Below, in pieces: positions 55,736-64,000 of a stretch of 64,000 nucleotides of DNA; position 1 is the stretch's first letter; each line of letters starts with the position of its first letter. The DNA is taken from the NCBI RefSeq assembly GCF_013414195.1, contig NZ_JAATTV010000011.1, forward strand, positions 1-64,000, given 5' to 3'. The notes below the pieces were generated by a model, which saw only the letters and a list, made by a program, of their open reading frames with translations, was not told the DNA's origin and ran no database searches. Source of the DNA: Psychrobacter sp. BI730. Its GTDB lineage: Bacteria; Pseudomonadota; Gammaproteobacteria; Pseudomonadales; Moraxellaceae. The position numbers and the translations under genes are program-made.

Positions 55736-57001
55736 ATGGCTATCGACACAGCAAACGATATCAACAAGCTCGAATGCCGAGACAAAGATTATTCTGTCAG
55801 TGTCTCAGGTGTAGCTGGCTTAAGTCTTCGTATTTATCCAAATGGCAAAAAGGAATACTACTTACGTTACTCCCATCCGCATATCGAGGGCAAACGCCCT
55901 AGGATGATGTTGGGTAAGATTGAGGATGTCAGTCTCCATGAGGTTAAGTATAAAGCAGACACCATTCTTGATATGGTCGCAAAAGGCTCTGACCCTAAAG
56001 CTATCCAGCAAAAAGAACAAACCAATAAATATATTCACCTAAAAAATGCACCATTTTCTGAGATTGCAAAAGCATGGCGAGAACACAAAACAGCAGGTCG
56101 CAATCAAAGTAAATCTAAAAAACCGTCATACAGTGAGTCAACCCTCAAGTTCTGGGATTTATGTCTAGGATATATGTGCCAAGAGATTGGTGATTTAAGA
56201 ATGGACGATATCACCAGTGAGATGATACTGAGTGTGTGCGAGTCGATTCAAAACAATGGCAATCAAGCGACTTTCGTTGGTGCGAGCACTCGGCTATACA
56301 CTGAAAAAGTCTTTTCATTCGCTGTTGCTCGAGGGTTGTGCGATAGAAATGTAGCTGTCGATACCCGTGGTGAGCTTGCCCCTGCCAATTCAGGCCATCA
56401 CTTGCCAGCCATCACCAAACCAGATCAATTTGCGACGCTTCTAAAAGATATGTCTGATTTTAGAGGTGCAAGTAAGATTACATTAGAGGCGATGAACTTA
56501 TTGCCTTATGTATTTGTACGTAGTATCGATCTGCGCTCGATGCGTTGGGATGACATCGATTGGGATAATAATACATGGGCGTTCTCCCCGACCAAAGGCG
56601 AAGGTCGTGACGATATGGTCTCTCACTTAGTTGTCCCCTTGGCCACGCAAGTGATTTCTCGATTACGAAACATTCAGTCAATTACAGGGCATAAAGAGCA
56701 TGTATTTGCGTCGATGCGCGGTTCAAGCAATGCTTATATTAGTAAAGCGACGTTGGTGCAGATATTCCACCGACTTGGATACAAAGACGTGCAATGTGCG
56801 CATGGATTTCGAGCATCGGCTAAAACCTTACTCATGGAACAGCCTGAGCTACGCTATTCTGACATCGTCACAGAATTACAGCTAGGCCATCGTATCAAAG
56901 ACACACATGGCGGGGCTTACAACAGACTTGATGAAATCGATACTAGGGTACAGATGATGCAAGATTGGGCAGATTATATAGATGAGCTTCGGAGTCGTTA
57001 G
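55736..57001 (+). CDS. Tyrosine recombinase/integrase, P4-like (DUF4102 N-terminus)
   Basis: 421 residues. The N-terminal DUF4102 arm-binding domain contains GLSLRIYPNGKKEYYLRYSHP and KRPRMMLGKIEDVSLHEV. A SAM-like core-binding domain occupies about 105-200. The catalytic domain has Arg in FVRSIDLRSMRW (about 260), HGFRAS (about 355), LGH and the nucleophile Tyr in GGAYNR (about 395), all present. The protein appears intact. No tRNA target or matching element genes are adjacent: the flanks are the non-coding dif region and a convergent regulator gene 42 bp away. It may be the last gene of a decayed island. Confidence 0.92.
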   Translation: MAIDTANDINKLECRDKDYSVSVSGVAGLSLRIYPNGKKEYYLRYSHPHIEGKRPRMMLGKIEDVSLHEVKYKADTILDMVAKGSDPKAIQQKEQTNKYIHLKNAPFSEIAKAWREHKTAGRNQSKSKKPSYSESTLKFWDLCLGYMCQEIGDLRMDDITSEMILSVCESIQNNGNQATFVGASTRLYTEKVFSFAVARGLCDRNVAVDTRGELAPANSGHHLPAITKPDQFATLLKDMSDFRGASKITLEAMNLLPYVFVRSIDLRSMRWDDIDWDNNTWAFSPTKGEGRDDMVSHLVVPLATQVISRLRNIQSITGHKEHVFASMRGSSNAYISKATLVQIFHRLGYKDVQCAHGFRASAKTLLMEQPELRYSDIVTELQLGHRIKDTHGGAYNRLDEIDTRVQMMQDWADYIDELRSR

Positions 57002-57043
57002 AGAGTTATTTTAGAGTCAAAAACCATATTTTTTTGCACTTAT

Positions 57044-57862
57044 TTATGGCTCTTTGAAATGTATTTTACGGAAGTTCACAGGAGACATGCCAGTAAACTG
57101 CTTAAACTGTCGACTAAAGGCGCTATGATCACCGTATCCACAGTTTAAGGAGACTTGAGTTACTGTTAGCTTATGATTCGCTAATAGTCGAATGGCATGC
57201 TCTAAGCGCATTTTTTGTACAAACTGAATGGGTGACATATTCAGTACTGCTTTGAAGGTACGCTCCAATTGCGATTGACTAAGATTTGCCAATTTCGCCA
57301 ATTGACCAATATTAATTTTTTGATCAAGATTGTCTCGTACGTATTGATCTACACTTGCCAACCGAGCGTGCTTATGTAATATCCGCTCGTTATCTTCATC
57401 AATATCTACTGATATACCTACCATTGCTACAATATGATTTTCTACATCATAGACGGGGATTTTTTGCGTGATACACCATCCCAGCTGTCCTGATGCATAG
57501 CTATGAAGTTCTAGTTTATCAACAATTTCCCTACCTTCCCTCAATACTCTCAAGTCCTGATTAAGATAATCCTTCCCTTGAGATTTCAAAAATACTTGCT
57601 CTGTAGTCAGTCCTATTAGTGCTTTTTTGTTTTTAAGCCCGCTACGTCTAATGAGCGTTTTACTGACTAATCGATAGCATGCTTGGTCATCTTTAACAAA
57701 AAACACCACATTTTTCATAGTATCAAACAGAGGCATCAATAACGATATATTGCCAACAAACTCATCAAAATTGGCTGGTTGATAAGTCTGTAGGTGCTTT
57801 GACAGTTGTTTTGTAAGTGTTTCTAATACTAACGGCCGCATCGGTATATTCTCATATAGCAT
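57044..57862 (-). CDS. AraC-family regulator with PAS-type sensor (probable hydroxyproline-cluster regulator)
   Basis: 272 residues. About 40-155 is a PAS-like domain (MKNVVFFVKDDQACYRLVSKTLIRRSG, QKIPVYDVENHIVAMVGISVDI). The last 100 residues are the double AraC HTH: INIGQLAKLANLSQSQLERTFKAVLNMSPIQFVQKMRLEHA and VTQVSLNCGYGDHSAFSRQFKQFTGMSPVNFR. It is divergent from the epimerase gene across 213 bp, so it most likely controls the hydroxyproline operon. Ligand inferred, not shown. An internal ATG at 57841 is an alternative start. Confidence 0.88.
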   Translation of the reverse strand: MLYENIPMRPLVLETLTKQLSKHLQTYQPANFDEFVGNISLLMPLFDTMKNVVFFVKDDQACYRLVSKTLIRRSGLKNKKALIGLTTEQVFLKSQGKDYLNQDLRVLREGREIVDKLELHSYASGQLGWCITQKIPVYDVENHIVAMVGISVDIDEDNERILHKHARLASVDQYVRDNLDQKINIGQLAKLANLSQSQLERTFKAVLNMSPIQFVQKMRLEHAIRLLANHKLTVTQVSLNCGYGDHSAFSRQFKQFTGMSPVNFRKIHFKEP

Positions 57863-57955
57863 CTCAAGCTTGTCGTTGAGCTTTTCAGGTATTTTAGGGT
57901 GCTACACAATATTTATACTCCTAAATATCTTTATAGCCTGTGCAGAAATGCGCAT

Positions 57956-58032
57956 TTATTCATATAAAAACATCAAGACTGCTTTTCTGAAAAACGTCAT
58001 TCTATATTTACGCCTTGTTCATTTATGAATAA
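57956..58032. promoter_or_regulatory. Candidate operator pair between AraC regulator and hydroxyproline operon
   Basis: TTATTCATA (57956-57964) and TATGAATAA (58024-58032) are exact reverse complements about 68 bp apart in the divergent promoter region. An AraC-type dimer could bridge them. Confidence 0.5.
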
Positions 58033-58075
58033 CGCTAACAGTATATTAACTCACGGATGAATCAGGTAGGCAGTC

Positions 58076-59065
58076 ATGTTTGATACGCTTTTCACTCTTA
58101 AGATTATTGATTCGCATACTGGCGGTGAACCTACTCGTATGGTGTATGCAGGATTTCCTGAGCTTAGTGGGCAATCTATTCAAGAAAAACTTCAAGACTT
58201 CAAACAGAATTTCGATCATTTACGTCAAAGTATTATCCTAGAACCTCGTGGTAATGATGTGCTTGTCGGAGCGATTTTGTGCCCGCCTTCTGATCCTCGT
58301 GCCACGGCTGGCGTGATCTTCTTTAATAATCATGGCTATTTAGGTATGTGTGGCCATGGCACTATCGGCGTTATTACATCTCTAGCTTATCAACAAAAGA
58401 TAACCGCTGGTGATCACTATCTAGAAACAAACGTAGGCCTAGTTAAAGCAACCTTGCATGATGATGGTAGTTGTAGCGTCCAGAATATCCCCTCTTATCG
58501 CTACCAAAAACAAGTAGAAGTTCAAGTACCCGATATCGGTCCTATCTATGGAGATATCGCTTGGGGTGGTAATTGGTTTTTCTTAGTCAACGATCATAAG
58601 CAAGCTATTGAAGCCAATAATGTTGAGGCGCTTACTCAATTTAGCATACAGATCAAAAAAGCTCTTCATAAGTCTGGAATCACGGGTGCTGACAATGGCG
58701 AAATTGATCATATAGAACTGTTTGGCAAGAGCGATCTCGCCGGCACTAACAGCAAAAACTTCGTATTATGCCCTGGATCTGCCTACGATCGCTCTCCTTG
58801 TGGTACTGGAACCAGTGCCAAATTGGCTTGCTTAGCCGCAGACAATGTACTCGCACCTGGTGAGACTTGGTATCAGCAAAGCATCATTGGCAGTGTCTTT
58901 AGTGCCAGCTATCAGCCTATTGATGTGCTTAGTCATCATAGCTCTCTTCATAACCACCCTATCAATACTATTATCCCCACGATCCGAGGGTACGCCTACG
59001 TATGTGCAGAGACCTCGCTCATCGTTCAAGACAGCGATCCGTTCAAATGGGGTATTTCTTTATAG
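58076..59065 (+). CDS. 4-hydroxyproline 2-epimerase (proline racemase family)
   Basis: A 329-residue cofactor-independent epimerase converting trans-4-hydroxy-L-proline to cis-4-hydroxy-D-proline. The two catalytic Cys are visible: MCGHGTIG (Cys about 92) and [10 protein letters not shown] (Cys about 242). The N-terminus [13 protein letters not shown] is typical of hydroxyproline epimerases. Two Cys exclude the Thr-containing dehydratase branch. First gene of the cluster; the next three enzymes complete the known pathway. Confidence 0.92.
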   Translation: MFDTLFTLKIIDSHTGGEPTRMVYAGFPELSGQSIQEKLQDFKQNFDHLRQSIILEPRGNDVLVGAILCPPSDPRATAGVIFFNNHGYLGMCGHGTIGVITSLAYQQKITAGDHYLETNVGLVKATLHDDGSCSVQNIPSYRYQKQVEVQVPDIGPIYGDIAWGGNWFFLVNDHKQAIEANNVEALTQFSIQIKKALHKSGITGADNGEIDHIELFGKSDLAGTNSKNFVLCPGSAYDRSPCGTGTSAKLACLAADNVLAPGETWYQQSIIGSVFSASYQPIDVLSHHSSLHNHPINTIIPTIRGYAYVCAETSLIVQDSDPFKWGISL

Positions 59066-59134
59066 ATACCAGTTTATATAGCTTCTAGGAAGTAACCAAT
59101 CACTGCTCAGTAAGGTCAAAAAAGCGAGACTCTC

Positions 59135-60397
59135 ATGGACACACAAGTGTTTGATATACATATCATCGGTGGTGGCATTATCGGACTATGTGCTGCGGTT
59201 ACCCTACAGTCTCGTGGGGTAAAAGTTGCAATTTTGGAAGCTAATAAAATCGCTCGCGGTGCAACTTATGGTAACGCAGGTCACATTGCCACTGAACAGG
59301 TTTTCCCTATTGCTGATGCCAGTATCCTACGACATGTTCCTGCCATGCTACTCAACCCTGAAGGGCCTCTGCGGATAGATTGGCGCTACCTTCCACGCTT
59401 AGCACCATGGGCATTCAAGTTATTACTTAATATGCGTACCGAACCATTTGCACGTAGTCACCAAGCGCTTTTGGCATTAAATGCACAGAGCCTTCAAGCT
59501 TGGCAAGATTTTGCCAAAGAGTGGCAGTTACATTCTTGGGTGCAAATACAAGGCTCTGTATTAACTGCAGAGACGCCCAACAGTCTAAAAGTGCTGACTG
59601 AACATGGTCAACGCTTAAATAGTTTAGGGGTTTCTAACAACCTACTCTCACAGTCAGCACTGACAGATCTTGAGCCTGCGTTAAAAGACAATCAACTGGG
59701 TGCTTTGTTTTTTCCAGAGACAGGTCATATCACCAATATAGAAGCCATTACCCATAAATTAAGCACTATTTTTAGATCGCTTGGTGGTCAAATTTATGAA
59801 AACTGCCGTGTTCTGAGCGCGGAAGTAATAACTGATGGTATTCGTTTGACGACGACACAAAAGCAGCTTCATGCCAGCAAAATTATGCTCGCCGCAGGAG
59901 CTAATTCCAAAGCCTTAGCCAAACAGCTAACAGGCGTCTCAGTACCAATGGATACAGAGCGAGGCTATCACCTGATGCTTCCTAACGAAAGTCAGCGTCT
60001 CAACATCCCTATTTCTAGCATGGATCGCCGCTTTATTATGACACCAATGGAAAAAGGGCTGCGCTTGGCTGGCACTGTTGAGTATGCAGGACTTGAGGCG
60101 CCAGCAAATATGAACCGTGCGAATATGCTATTAAAACAAGCTCAAGCAATGCTAAAGGCCCCACTAGATAGTGACAGCAATACGCAATGGATGGGGTTTA
60201 GACCTTCTACAGCAGACTCGCTACCCATCATAGATAAACATAACTCAGTCTTTTTAAACTTTGGTCATCAGCATCTAGGTCTGACCCAAGCTGTGGTAAG
60301 CGCACAGATGATCGCGGCTTTGTATTTTGGCGATACTGCCATGGTAGATCCTACTGCCTATCGTCTAAATCGCTTCAAACGTAAGTCTTTTAAATAA
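59135..60397 (+). CDS. FAD-dependent D-hydroxyproline dehydrogenase (DadA-like)
   Basis: A 420-residue FAD amine oxidoreductase: Rossmann GGGIIGLCAAVTLQSRG near the N-terminus, EANKIARGATYGNAGHIA, and a C-terminal GFRPSTADSLPIIDK and FGHQHLGLTQA. It resembles D-amino-acid dehydrogenase DadA. In this context it should oxidise cis-4-hydroxy-D-proline to 1-pyrroline-4-hydroxy-2-carboxylate, probably donating electrons to the respiratory chain. It is the single-subunit form; no ferredoxin or alpha/gamma subunits are adjacent. Confidence 0.9.
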   Translation: MDTQVFDIHIIGGGIIGLCAAVTLQSRGVKVAILEANKIARGATYGNAGHIATEQVFPIADASILRHVPAMLLNPEGPLRIDWRYLPRLAPWAFKLLLNMRTEPFARSHQALLALNAQSLQAWQDFAKEWQLHSWVQIQGSVLTAETPNSLKVLTEHGQRLNSLGVSNNLLSQSALTDLEPALKDNQLGALFFPETGHITNIEAITHKLSTIFRSLGGQIYENCRVLSAEVITDGIRLTTTQKQLHASKIMLAAGANSKALAKQLTGVSVPMDTERGYHLMLPNESQRLNIPISSMDRRFIMTPMEKGLRLAGTVEYAGLEAPANMNRANMLLKQAQAMLKAPLDSDSNTQWMGFRPSTADSLPIIDKHNSVFLNFGHQHLGLTQAVVSAQMIAALYFGDTAMVDPTAYRLNRFKRKSFK

Positions 60398-60497
60398 TAA
60401 TCGAACATCTTATCTCTATGACAATTCATAGAACCAACAACGTCGCTAATAGCTCATGGCTTACTAACGGCTTTTACTTCCAAATAAGGATATTTAT

Positions 60498-61361
60498 ATG
60501 AACATTCATGGCGTTTTAGTCCCTATCGTTACTCCTTTCGATGTTAATGGAGATATTGATACTCAAAAGTTAACCGAACTGGTCAATGTATTCATAGAAA
60601 AAGGCGTTACCGGAATCGTAGCTTGCGGTACAACGGGGGAATACTACACGTTCTCGCCTGCAGAGCGTGAGCTGGTTTTGACCACTATCGCTGACGCTGC
60701 CAAAGGCAAAGTCACTCTGATTGCAGGTATCAACAGTTTATCGACCAATCATTCTATCGAACTTGCTCATCAAGCCAAAAATCTGGGCTACGACGGCTTA
60801 ATGTTATCAGCCAATCCGTATAGCCTACCAGACCAAGACGGTATTATTGCGCATTTTGAAACCGTCGCTGATGCCACTGACCTACCTATCATTATGTACA
60901 ATTTTCCAGCACGCGTCGGTGTGAGCATTGAATTTGAAACCGTCGCGCATTTATCCAAACATCCCAATATTGTAGGTGTCAAAGAAAGCAGCGGCGATTT
61001 TAGCCATGCATTACGTATGCTACAGGCTGATTTTGAAAACTTTGAAGTGGTTTGTGGTTGTGACGACCAACCAGTAGATTTCTTCTTTTGGGGTGCTAAG
61101 AGCTGGATCGCTGGTGCGGCTAACGTATTTCCAGCAGAACAAGTCGCATTGTTTGAAGCCACAAAAAAAGGCGATTGGAACCGTGCTAAAGAGCTGATGA
61201 CAGCCATGTATCCTGCTATCCACTCTATGGAGTCTGGAAACTATAACCAAAAGGCCAAAGCAGGCTGCATTAACGGGAGCATTAATGTTGGGTCAGTACG
61301 ACTACCTTTGACTGATATGTCAAAAGAAGAGACTCAGTCATTTTTAGCACTTCTGTCTTGA
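60498..61361 (+). CDS. 1-pyrroline-4-hydroxy-2-carboxylate deaminase (DapA/DHDPS superfamily)
   Basis: A 287-residue TIM-barrel of the NAL/DHDPS superfamily: GVLVPIVTPFDVNGDID, ACGTTGEYYTFSPAER (GTTGE motif), YNFPARVGV with the conserved Tyr, and Schiff-base Lys in GVKESSGD (about 160). Next to the epimerase and dehydrogenase it is best read as the deaminase giving 2-oxoglutarate semialdehyde and ammonia, not lysine-pathway DapA. Confidence 0.9.
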   Translation: MNIHGVLVPIVTPFDVNGDIDTQKLTELVNVFIEKGVTGIVACGTTGEYYTFSPAERELVLTTIADAAKGKVTLIAGINSLSTNHSIELAHQAKNLGYDGLMLSANPYSLPDQDGIIAHFETVADATDLPIIMYNFPARVGVSIEFETVAHLSKHPNIVGVKESSGDFSHALRMLQADFENFEVVCGCDDQPVDFFFWGAKSWIAGAANVFPAEQVALFEATKKGDWNRAKELMTAMYPAIHSMESGNYNQKAKAGCINGSINVGSVRLPLTDMSKEETQSFLALLS

Positions 61362-61413
61362 TACATCGAACCATTCTTATCGTTCCTACCATTGTATAGA
61401 AAAGGACAATCTA

Positions 61414-62901
61414 ATGAGTATGACCACAGCACAAGTCTTCGAACTCGCCAGCAACCAACAGCTTTGGGCAGGCCATTTAATAGATACCACAGCACCAGTA
61501 TCCGAGACAACACTCCCTAACTACAGCCCTATTGATAATACCTGCATAGGTAGTATTGCTAATGGGAGTCAGCAAGATGTTAATACGGCGGTCGCGGCAG
61601 CCCGAGACGCTTTTGAACAGGGTGAGTGGCGACGGATGTCTCCTGCAGAGCGCAAAGCTATCATGCAGCGTTGGTGTCAGTTAATGCATGAGCATATGGA
61701 TGAGTTAGCTGCCTTAGATTGCGTCGATGCAGGCAAGCCTATTACGGAATGTCTCAACACTGACCTACCCGCTACGATTGAAACCTTTGAATGGTACGCC
61801 GAAACGGCTGATAAAGTTTTTGGCAAGGTTGCTCCTACTGGCGCAGATGCACTAGGCCTTGTGGTACAAGAGCCTATTGGTGTGGTGGGTGCAGTACTAC
61901 CATGGAATTTCCCAGCACAAATGTATGCATGGAAAGTTGCACCCGCATTAATAACCGGCAACTCAGTCATTGTTAAACCGGCTGAATTGACCTCGCTCTC
62001 AGCATATCGATTAACACAATTGGCGTACGAGGCTGGCGTGCCAAAAGCGGCGTTGCAGTTAGTCTGTGGGCTTGGGGAAGAAGTAGGTGCGGCACTCGGT
62101 CAGCATATGGATGTTGATATGGTTTCTTTTACAGGATCAACCGAAGTCGGTCGACTGTTTCTACAGTACTCTGCACAAAGCAACCTTAAGGAAGTCGTCT
62201 TAGAGTGTGGTGGCAAAAGCCCTCAAATCGTCTTTGCAGATGCCATTATCAACGAACAAACCATCGAGCATATTTTATCCGCTGCTTTTTGGAATATGAG
62301 CGAAAATTGTAGCTGTGGTTCACGTCTACTTGTCCACTCTAGCCAAAAAGAAGCCTTGTTAACGCTATTAAAAGAAGGTCTTCAGTCTTGGAAGGTGGGT
62401 CATCCTTACGATCCCGAGGTCGCTATTGGCCCAATGATCGAAAAAGCGCATTTTGAGAAAGTAATATCACATCTCAATACTGCAAAAACGGAGGGTGCTC
62501 GTTTGATCGCAGGTGGACGTATCCACGATGAACTCGGTAGTGGCTGGTATATCGAGCCTACCATCTTTGATAATGTCAGCCCGGATATGACGCTGTTTAA
62601 AGAAGAAGTTTTTGGTCCACTTTTAGCTGTCACAAGTTTTGAAACCGAAGAAGAAGCTATTCAGCTCGCCAATCAGAGTAATTATGGGCTTGCCGCTTCC
62701 TTTTATACACAAAACATCCATCGCGCATTCCGCGTGGCATCCGCTATTAAAGCTGGTACCGTCTCGATTAATGGTTTCTCTGAAGGCAACATTACGACAC
62801 CTTTTGGTGGTTATAAACAATCTGGCTTCGGTGGTCGTGACAATGGTTTAGAGGCGTTGTCCCAGTATACCCAAACCAAAACTATCTGGTTGGTGAACTA
62901 A
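61414..62901 (+). CDS. 2-oxoglutarate-semialdehyde dehydrogenase (ALDH superfamily)
   Basis: 495 residues. GAVLPWNFPAQM (NAD site with Asn), KPAELTSLSA, GSTEVGR, Glu in LECGGKSP (about 265), catalytic Cys in NCSCGSRLLV (about 299) and EEVFGPLLAV. It resembles PuuC-type dehydrogenases, but its place makes 2-oxoglutarate semialdehyde the likely substrate, yielding 2-oxoglutarate with NAD(P)H. Ribosome site AAGGA. Confidence 0.9.
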   Translation: MSMTTAQVFELASNQQLWAGHLIDTTAPVSETTLPNYSPIDNTCIGSIANGSQQDVNTAVAAARDAFEQGEWRRMSPAERKAIMQRWCQLMHEHMDELAALDCVDAGKPITECLNTDLPATIETFEWYAETADKVFGKVAPTGADALGLVVQEPIGVVGAVLPWNFPAQMYAWKVAPALITGNSVIVKPAELTSLSAYRLTQLAYEAGVPKAALQLVCGLGEEVGAALGQHMDVDMVSFTGSTEVGRLFLQYSAQSNLKEVVLECGGKSPQIVFADAIINEQTIEHILSAAFWNMSENCSCGSRLLVHSSQKEALLTLLKEGLQSWKVGHPYDPEVAIGPMIEKAHFEKVISHLNTAKTEGARLIAGGRIHDELGSGWYIEPTIFDNVSPDMTLFKEEVFGPLLAVTSFETEEEAIQLANQSNYGLAASFYTQNIHRAFRVASAIKAGTVSINGFSEGNITTPFGGYKQSGFGGRDNGLEALSQYTQTKTIWLVN

Positions 62902-62968
62902 AAACTGACATTGTCCGCTATCCACGCCCAAGTCAGCATAACCGAAAAGACTACAAGGAAGTAAAGTT

Positions 62969-64000
62969 ATGGAAAATATCATCAATACTATCGTCGGGTA
63001 TATTTGGAGTGACGCCTTAGTCTATCTTGCGTTAGGCGTCGGCATATATTTTACGATTATGACTCGTGCTGTACAAATCCGTTATTTCAAAGAAATGATT
63101 AGGTTGTTGTTCGACAAACAAAGCTCATCAGCAGGGATTAGTTCCTTCCAAGCTTTCTGTATGGCGCTATCAGGACGTATTGGTGTGGGTAATATTGCTG
63201 GGGTGGCAACAGCCATTGCAGCAGGTGGCCCTGGGGCAGTATTTTGGATGATTTTCATGGGTGTGTTAGGTGGTGCTAGTGCTTTTATTGAGTCTACCTT
63301 AGCGCAGGTATACAAACATAAGGTCGGTGATCAATATCGTGGCGGCTCCCCGTTCTATATTGAAAGAGGATTGAAGCTAAAACCTTTTGCTATCATCGTC
63401 GCTATCGTGACCTGTCTATCTTACGGCGTGTTAGTGCCTGGTGTTCAGGCCAATACCATTGCGGACTCTTTTAATACAGCATTTAATATACCGCCCGTTG
63501 TAACAGGAATTATCCTTGTCGTACTCTTAGGTATCATTATATTTGGCGGTGTAAAGCGTATTGCTAATTTTGCAGGAAAAGTCGTACCTGTCATGGCAAT
63601 CGGTTATATTCTCATGATGGTGATTGTATTGGCATTTAACGCTCAAAATATCCCTGCAATGTTTGCACTTATCTTTAAGAGTGCTTTTGGCATGGATGCA
63701 GTGTTTGGTGGTATGGTTGGAACTGCTATCTCTTGGGGCGTACGCCGTGCTGTTTTCTCAAACGTTGCGGGTGCTGGCGAGGCGACCTTTAGCTCAGCGG
63801 CAGCCGAAGTATCACATCCTGCTAAACAAGGCTTAGTGCAAAGCTTCTCTATCTACATCGATACGGTGCTTGTCTGTACTGCAACAGCGTTGATGATTCT
63901 ATCAACTGGCATGTATAACGTGGTGACCCCCGAAGGTGTAACCCTAGTTGATAATATGCCTGGTATTGAAGCTGGCACGGCATTTACCCAAGCAGCTGTA
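62969..64000 (+). CDS. AGCS-family sodium:amino-acid symporter (right-truncated by window)
   Basis: 344 codons run open to the window edge from ATG 62969 (AAGGA upstream). Family marks: FQAFCMALSGRIGVGNIAGVA, GGPGAVFWMIFMGVLGGASAF, ESTLAQVYK and SNVAGAGEATFSSAAAE, with multiple membrane spans. Members import alanine, glycine or related amino acids with Na+. In this operon it most likely brings in hydroxyproline or proline; that substrate is inferred from position. Confidence 0.9.
   Translation, partial: MENIINTIVGYIWSDALVYLALGVGIYFTIMTRAVQIRYFKEMIRLLFDKQSSSAGISSFQAFCMALSGRIGVGNIAGVATAIAAGGPGAVFWMIFMGVLGGASAFIESTLAQVYKHKVGDQYRGGSPFYIERGLKLKPFAIIVAIVTCLSYGVLVPGVQANTIADSFNTAFNIPPVVTGIILVVLLGIIIFGGVKRIANFAGKVVPVMAIGYILMMVIVLAFNAQNIPAMFALIFKSAFGMDAVFGGMVGTAISWGVRRAVFSNVAGAGEATFSSAAAEVSHPAKQGLVQSFSIYIDTVLVCTATALMILSTGMYNVVTPEGVTLVDNMPGIEAGTAFTQAAV

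Noticed and set aside
54429-57001. Second dif/pdif copy making an Xer-mobilised module
   Set aside because: No other copy of the XerC or XerD arm pattern was found near the integrase or the hydroxyproline cluster.
1-64000. CRISPR array, rRNA, tRNA or intact insertion sequence
   Set aside because: No spaced repeat array, no tRNA cloverleaf and no transposase frame was seen in reading both strands; a covariance-model search would be decisive.

Overview
The window is chromosomal DNA from a gammaproteobacterium of the Moraxellaceae, most likely a Psychrobacter. The evidence is the moderately low G+C, the protein flavour (large 180-kDa-type NAD-glutamate dehydrogenase, stand-alone CysI followed by a DUF934 gene, ABC sulfate importer with two tandem binding proteins, paired bacterioferritins) and a Moraxellaceae-like dif site. 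The genus is inferred from gene content only. No rRNA, tRNA, CRISPR array or intact insertion sequence was seen.

Layout. 1-560: the 3' end of a probable dnaX with an 18-bp tandem repeat. 0.8-18.3 kb: housekeeping genes (LysR regulator, argD, yacG, a degenerate TrmB paralogue, an AarF/ABC1 kinase, purD, NAD-GDH, sbcC-sbcD). 18.4-31.9 kb: a sulfate-assimilation block: cysG; the leftward operon cysI-DUF934-cysH; divergent sat; then the importer sbp1-sbp2-cysT-cysW-cysA. A broken SDR gene sits inside this block. 32-34.4 kb: an iron-storage block with an ArsR regulator, a Fur box, bfd and two bacterioferritin genes that look functionally complementary. 34.5-45.2 kb: an MFS exporter, a YghU-type GST, a DUF1176 protein, a DEAD-box helicase with a long leader and RG-rich tail, a DUF819 membrane protein and a UvrA2-class ATPase. 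45.3-49.3 kb: an Anbu operon (fused ATP-grasp/alpha-E protein, transglutaminase, Anbu peptidase). 49.5-54.4 kb: an SGNH lipoprotein, a truncated DUF2855 gene beside a TetR gene with a clear operator, mtfA, a wrecked RhuM/Fic gene and two small exported proteins.

Replication terminus. At 54522-54549 there is a near-exact chromosomal dif site (XerC arm, TGTATA centre, XerD arm), so the window crosses the terminus. It opens a 1.3-kb AT-rich non-coding stretch that ends at a tyrosine integrase (55736-57001). Three KOPS-like octamers found left of dif all point towards it.

57.0-64.0 kb: a 4-hydroxyproline degradation cluster: AraC/PAS regulator, hydroxyproline 2-epimerase, FAD-dependent D-hydroxyproline dehydrogenase, pyrroline-4-hydroxy-2-carboxylate deaminase, 2-oxoglutarate-semialdehyde dehydrogenase and a Na+:amino-acid symporter cut by the right edge. 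Together they would take trans-4-hydroxy-L-proline to 2-oxoglutarate.
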